Assembly (NCBI GenBank): GCA_049472395.1
Contig: JBLIRR010000050.1
Span: 1-42,854, forward strand
DNA from: JBLIRR01 sp049472395
Lineage (GTDB): Bacteria; SZUA-182; DTGQ01; JBLIRR01
DNA: 42,854 nt
Reading direction: 5' to 3'
Numbering within the stretch: position 1 is the first letter of the stretch; every line of letters begins with the position of its first letter. The notes beneath the pieces were generated by a model, which saw nothing but the letters and a program-made list of their open reading frames with translations, made no database searches and was not told where the DNA came from. Both the position numbers and the translations under genes were made by a program. This document shows, piece by piece, positions 39,268 to 42,854 of the stretch.

Positions 39268-40617
39268 TCATTTATTTCCTCGTAAAGGTTCAGCCTTTTC
39301 GAGAAGAGCCTTTTCAGTAAGTGCTCGCGTAACAAGACAACGCGGGTTACCATTCCGAGGCGAATCAAGCAATACCCTTTTGGCGGGGCAATCCCCAGCA
39401 CAGTGCAGAAAAGCTATACAATCTCTGCATTCTTGTAGCTTCTCTTCTTCAACTACCCTGAGATTTTTGATTGCGTCATAGTTGATGAAGAATTTCCGGG
39501 TTCTATCATCATACCGGCCTATATGAAAAAGTTCCCACCTGCTATCATCAGGAGTCGCTACCTCATAACATGTCGTTACGAAACCTGTCGATGTGACGAT
39601 AAAGTTGCTACCATAGGCCCCACAAAATTCATTTCTTACCTTTTCAACATTGCAGGCGGCATAGGTTACAGGATATTGGAGTTTCTTCGATAATTCTTGT
39701 GCTTCCTGAAATCCTGTCAAGAACTCCTCACTTGTAGGAGGCTCAATTTTTTTTTTCAACGCTCTTCCAACCGGAAACATCGGCTCCATTTGTATGCCTC
39801 TTGAGGATGGCGCATTTTCTTTTAAAAATTGGAAATACTCAGGCAGCTGAGTCAAAAGTTTTTTTGTAGTAGTAGTTCTGATGTTGTACGAAAAGTTGTT
39901 ACTTTCCAAAACTCTGAGTGTTCGACAAACGTCATCAAAACTGCCATCACCATTTATTTTTTTTCTCTGAGCATTGTGCACATGCCGAGGTCCATCGATA
40001 GAGAGACATATTGAGTCGAGATTTTCAATAATCCAATTGAGGCGATGCACTGGAATGCATCCGTTTGTACCACAAGTCACGGATGGCTTTAAACCCAAGG
40101 CTTTTGAAAGTTTTCTGATATATTTTGTGGTTTCTATCAGAACGTTCCAGTTTAAAGTAGGCTCGCCACCACCGTGAAACGTAAGGATAAATTTCTCTTT
40201 TTGTTGAGCCAGATTATTTGCGACGATAAAGTTTACCGCAGCCTTTGCTATATCCATATTCATGTAAGTGCGAAGATCACCACCAGAAGAGTAACAGTAC
40301 GGACACCTTAAGTTACAATCCATTGTCAACTGCAATGTCCCACTGGTCGGAGTGTATTGAACTTTTTCGCACTTTATAGACAAAGGCATCAGTAAATCGT
40401 CGAATAAGCCATCTTTTTGGAGTGTCTTTATAAACTCAGAGATATTGGTTCCATCTGAATGGGCATAAAACTTATTCAACTCGTCTACACCTTGCTGGTC
40501 TGTTTCAAGAATGGTTTTTTTTGTGGGAAATGAGACGAGAAAACGATTCTTAACAAATGGCATTACAACGAATGGCCTATTTCTCGCTTGCTGTTTCGAT
40601 TTGGTTTGGTCAGTCAA
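39268..40617 (-). CDS. Radical SAM/SPASM enzyme, partner of the Cys-rich protein
   Basis: 449 residues. The start is a TTG at 40617 with AAGGA seven bases upstream; an in-frame TAA just before it rules out a longer form. An N-terminal ~90-residue region (NRFLVSFPTKKTILETDQQGVDELNKF) could be a peptide-recognition domain. The radical SAM site is CNLRCPYCY at residues 101-109, with FHGGGEPTLNW and CLSIDGP. The SPASM part has FCGAYGSNFIVTSTGFVTTCYEVA, CRDCIAFLHCAGDCPAKR and a last Cys in NPRC. Enzymes of this layout form thioether or carbon crosslinks in RiPP precursors. It lies 167 bases downstream of the Cys-rich gene on the same strand. Confidence 0.9.
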   Translation of the reverse strand: MTDQTKSKQQARNRPFVVMPFVKNRFLVSFPTKKTILETDQQGVDELNKFYAHSDGTNISEFIKTLQKDGLFDDLLMPLSIKCEKVQYTPTSGTLQLTMDCNLRCPYCYSSGGDLRTYMNMDIAKAAVNFIVANNLAQQKEKFILTFHGGGEPTLNWNVLIETTKYIRKLSKALGLKPSVTCGTNGCIPVHRLNWIIENLDSICLSIDGPRHVHNAQRKKINGDGSFDDVCRTLRVLESNNFSYNIRTTTTKKLLTQLPEYFQFLKENAPSSRGIQMEPMFPVGRALKKKIEPPTSEEFLTGFQEAQELSKKLQYPVTYAACNVEKVRNEFCGAYGSNFIVTSTGFVTTCYEVATPDDSRWELFHIGRYDDRTRKFFINYDAIKNLRVVEEEKLQECRDCIAFLHCAGDCPAKRVLLDSPRNGNPRCLVTRALTEKALLEKAEPLRGNK

Positions 40618-40783
40618 TGGTTATTCCTTATGATCATTTTTTGTTTGCATCAAAGCGCCCCTTAATAAAACCACAATTATATCCGCCTAACCATATAATC
40701 GAAACGCTTATCAATTATCCTAAAGTATTCCGTGAAGAAGACCGCGATTATGAGGCGAAAAACGATGCCGAATTTATCGACGC

Positions 40784-41173
40784 TTACCGTATTAGTCTTT
40801 GCAGAATATTGATACCGGGATAGAGTCTAATTAAATCCCAAACATCTACAGGACGGCTAACCTGTTCAAACTGAGAATGTGAATCCACGTCTTTGCATGG
40901 ACACTGATGCTCGCATGGACAATGTCCGCCATGACAAGTACACTGAGAATTGCATTCGTTTGTACACATATCTTGGCAACCACACACATCTTCGCAAGGA
41001 CAAGCCGCAACAGCGCCCAGATCTAAAACAGATCCAAGGTCCAGCACAAAGCTTTCGAGTTGGCTCAAATCTTCGGCTGCAAATTCTTTTTGAAAGTGTT
41101 CCTTCATTTTCCTGACCTTCTGAACTGCATTTTCGATAGACTGGTATTCTGGTCCATTACTTTCTTTTTTCAT
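40784..41173 (-). CDS. Cys-rich putative RiPP precursor (12 Cys in a CxC array)
   Basis: 129 residues with GGAGAAGG before the ATG. Residues 1-57 form a helical, leader-like region (EDLSQLESFVLDLGSVLDLG). Residues 58-93 hold all twelve Cys in the order CxC-x3-CxC-x3-C-x3-C-x3-CxC-x4-CxC-x3-CxC, with three His (81, 84, 89), interspersed with acidic residues. The last 36 residues lack Cys and end in a basic NILQRLIR. Pairing with a radical SAM/SPASM enzyme makes a thioether-crosslinked (ranthipeptide/sactipeptide-like) precursor likely. A metallothionein-like metal binder is the alternative. No PqqD or exporter gene is adjacent. Confidence 0.75.
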   Translation of the reverse strand: MKKESNGPEYQSIENAVQKVRKMKEHFQKEFAAEDLSQLESFVLDLGSVLDLGAVAACPCEDVCGCQDMCTNECNSQCTCHGGHCPCEHQCPCKDVDSHSQFEQVSRPVDVWDLIRLYPGINILQRLIR

Positions 41174-41214
41174 AACCTTCTCCTTGAAAGATAAAAATTT
41201 ACTTTTAGAATATT

Positions 41215-42108
41215 TTAAATACTATATCCTATTTTTTCTATGAAAATAAATTTACTATGAAGTGTAATGAATGTCAAGTAAGAATTTTGCTTTGTTACGA
41301 AAAAAAACATTTGATGTTCGATTTTATTCCACTTGCTGGTTCCTGGTGGAAAATGACTCACATATATAGTAATGCTCAATTCATTTGAAAGCTTCTGAAT
41401 TTCAAATTTCCATAATCTTATTCGATAGCCGTTACTTCCTCCGCCATCAGCAGTGATCAATAAACTTGTTGCACTAGGATATCGAAAACATCCCATACCA
41501 TACCACCAACGACGAATGCTTTCTACCGCAAACTCAGCTGTATCTTGGCTTATGCCTACATTAACCCATCCTTCATTTCGGGTCATGTCAAAAATACCAT
41601 AGGGGCAGGCCTTTCCTTTGTCCTTATCTAGAAAATCATAAGTATTCACCAACATCGGTTCACCCTGTTTTTCCCATTCCACTCCACTGTTTTTGAACCT
41701 TCCAATATTTTCTTTTTTCTTGGCGTCAACCGAAATGACAGGTTGCCCTTGCTTTTGAAACTCCTTGACTCTTCGATTTGTAAAATGAAACTGAGCATCC
41801 CGGTCTGGGTGTTGCTTACCCTCCATTTTTTTGCGATTTGACTGCAAACTATACCCCATTTTTTGTAACAATAAATAAACCGCTTTCTGGGATATTCGGT
41901 GGCCTTTCGCTTGGAGGGCTTCTGCTAATTTATATGTGCTTTTGCATGTCCAACGCAATGGTGATTCCGGATCACCTCGGGTCAGCGGATCGATCATCAT
42001 GTCAAGGTCTTTAACTATATTTGGATGCTTGTGGGTTAGACGTTTGCGTCCTCCTCCTGCCTCCCTAATGCGACCAGTACTTATGACTGTTTTATCTTTT
42101 ATCTCTTT
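41215..42108 (-). pseudogene. ISAzo13-type transposase, truncated at both ends
   Basis: The frame reads TGRIREAGGGRKRL (upstream of the ATG at 42000), DPESPLRWTCKSTYKLAEAL, VISVDAKKKENIGRFKNSG, YGIFDMTRNEGWVNVGISQDTA, LLITADGGGSNGYR and HFPPGTSKWNKIEH: DDE transposase of the ISAzo13 family. Upstream, an in-frame TAA at a run of eight A (42112-42119) blocks the N-terminal helix-turn-helix region. The C-terminus departs from the family after NKIEHQMF and stops about 90 residues early. The truncated 3' end lies 41 bases from the start of the Cys-rich gene, so the insertion formed that gene's present upstream region. Confidence 0.82.
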
Positions 42109-42114
42109 TTTTTA

Positions 42115-42854
42115 CCGATGAAACGTGGAGAGATTTATTAAAGTCTAATCCTCCCTCTAATCCAGAATGGGTGAAAAAGTTTGTCGAATAAAATTTTGCC
42201 ACATTTATCCAAGGTGTGAGATGCTGCTACCTTTTTTATTTTGGCTTTGTAACATTGAATATAAGTAGGAGTAAATAATTCAAATCTTCAGAAACAGGTC
42301 AATAAAAATTAACAGGACAACAGAAACTCCAAGAGAAGCTTCTGACTTGATTCCTCTTTAAGAGGGCAATAATCATATAAGGGGATACAAGTAATGATTT
42401 TATTTGGGAGATTCTTAAATTATCCTCTTGGTCAAATTTGACTTATTCCCTATACCGATTGTTCTTTGATAATACGATTCTATAATCTAATATAACATTC
42501 CATAAATAATATATAAAAACCAAATAATAATTTCATACATTTTAAAATTCCATCGAACAATAACCGATCCCTCGTTGACCTAATTCTTACCTTGATAAAT
42601 TCGTTTCACTAATTCTTGCTCAGTTTGAACACAGATATTTCGAGAAAAATAACGTGTAATTTTTTAAAAACATTTGAATCAGAGCCAGCTAAAAACGATG
42701 TTTTGGCATAAACACTGATTTTCATTCAGATCTTTAAGGTAACCTAAGAGGTAGTATAAGACTGGAATTTTATATTTACTCCCCACCAGGATAATTTAGT
42801 TTCTTTATTTAGCCAAGGTAGCTCAAATAATATAGGCAGATGTGTTTTCTTTTT
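42115..42854. other. Intergenic, no gene seen
   Basis: About 740 AT-rich bases with short frames only. It may include the left part of the ISAzo13 relic. No RNA gene, repeat or promoter is convincing here. Confidence 0.45.

Noticed and set aside
40557..40823. Plus-strand 88-codon frame between the Cys-rich gene and its radical SAM enzyme
   Set aside because: It overlaps both genes on the opposite strand, lacks a ribosome binding site, and shows no recognisable motif.
1..42854. CRISPR arrays, rRNA and tRNA genes
   Set aside because: Looked for regularly spaced direct repeats and for tRNA-like cloverleaf ends; none was seen.

Overview
The window looks like a chromosomal segment of a Gram-negative, probably anaerobic or micro-aerobic bacterium. 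It encodes an outer-membrane efflux lipoprotein, several Sec-type signal peptides, a TatA subunit and a superoxide reductase. The gene set (MopE-type metal-binding repeats, a sigma-less stressosome, a planctomycete-type cytochrome c domain, many radical SAM/SPASM proteins) fits Desulfobacterota, Nitrospirota or Planctomycetota-like lineages, but the sequence alone does not settle the phylum. Much of the window is genetic debris: at least nine relics or scars of genes and insertion sequences lie between intact operons.

Layout. 0-5.5 kb (minus): the N-terminal half of a secreted RHS-like protein with MopE repeats, a permease, and a triple-repeat secreted protein coupled to it. 5.6-8.2 kb: an insertion-sequence relic, an unknown secreted protein, a 63-bp tandem repeat, and a 20-residue Cys-rich microgene with an excellent ribosome binding site and a strong terminator. 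8.2-13.4 kb (plus): an RND efflux operon in which a deletion has joined the adaptor gene to a permease lacking its N-terminus. 13.4-14.0 kb: a broken DUF2141 gene, a perfect hairpin and an integron attC-like site. 14.0-20.4 kb (minus): a six-gene stressosome (RsbR, RsbS, RsbT, an ATPase-SpoIIE phosphatase, and two hybrid histidine kinases) with no sigma factor. 20.8-28.0 kb: a superoxide reductase with a fresh internal duplication, a large PASTA-sugar dehydrogenase-cytochrome c fusion, a peptidase M15, and relics of YeeE, SBBP, rhodanese, CHASE2, NTPase and insertion-sequence genes.

The best candidate for an undescribed system lies at 28.0-36.4 kb. A minus-strand operon encodes a PqqD-like peptide chaperone, a SPASM protein whose radical SAM cysteines are lost, an intact radical SAM/SPASM enzyme, a B12-binding radical SAM enzyme, a methyltransferase and TatA. 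It is divergent from a plus-strand gene for a 182-residue protein with a KR-type Tat-like signal, a Thr/Pro linker and a small C-terminal domain, followed by two more related methyltransferases. Between the operons lie two good sigma70-type promoters and a perfect palindrome. My inference is a peptide- or protein-modification system whose substrate is modified in the cytoplasm and exported, possibly by Tat. An Asp/Glu racemase and a small phosphotransferase-like kinase sit just beyond it.

A second, separate candidate is at 39.3-41.2 kb: a radical SAM/SPASM enzyme paired with a 129-residue protein carrying twelve cysteines in a regular CxC array. It is flanked by relics of IS91-type and ISAzo13-type transposases and a GC-richer foreign segment. 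All reading was by eye; family names rest on motifs and remembered consensus, not on searches.
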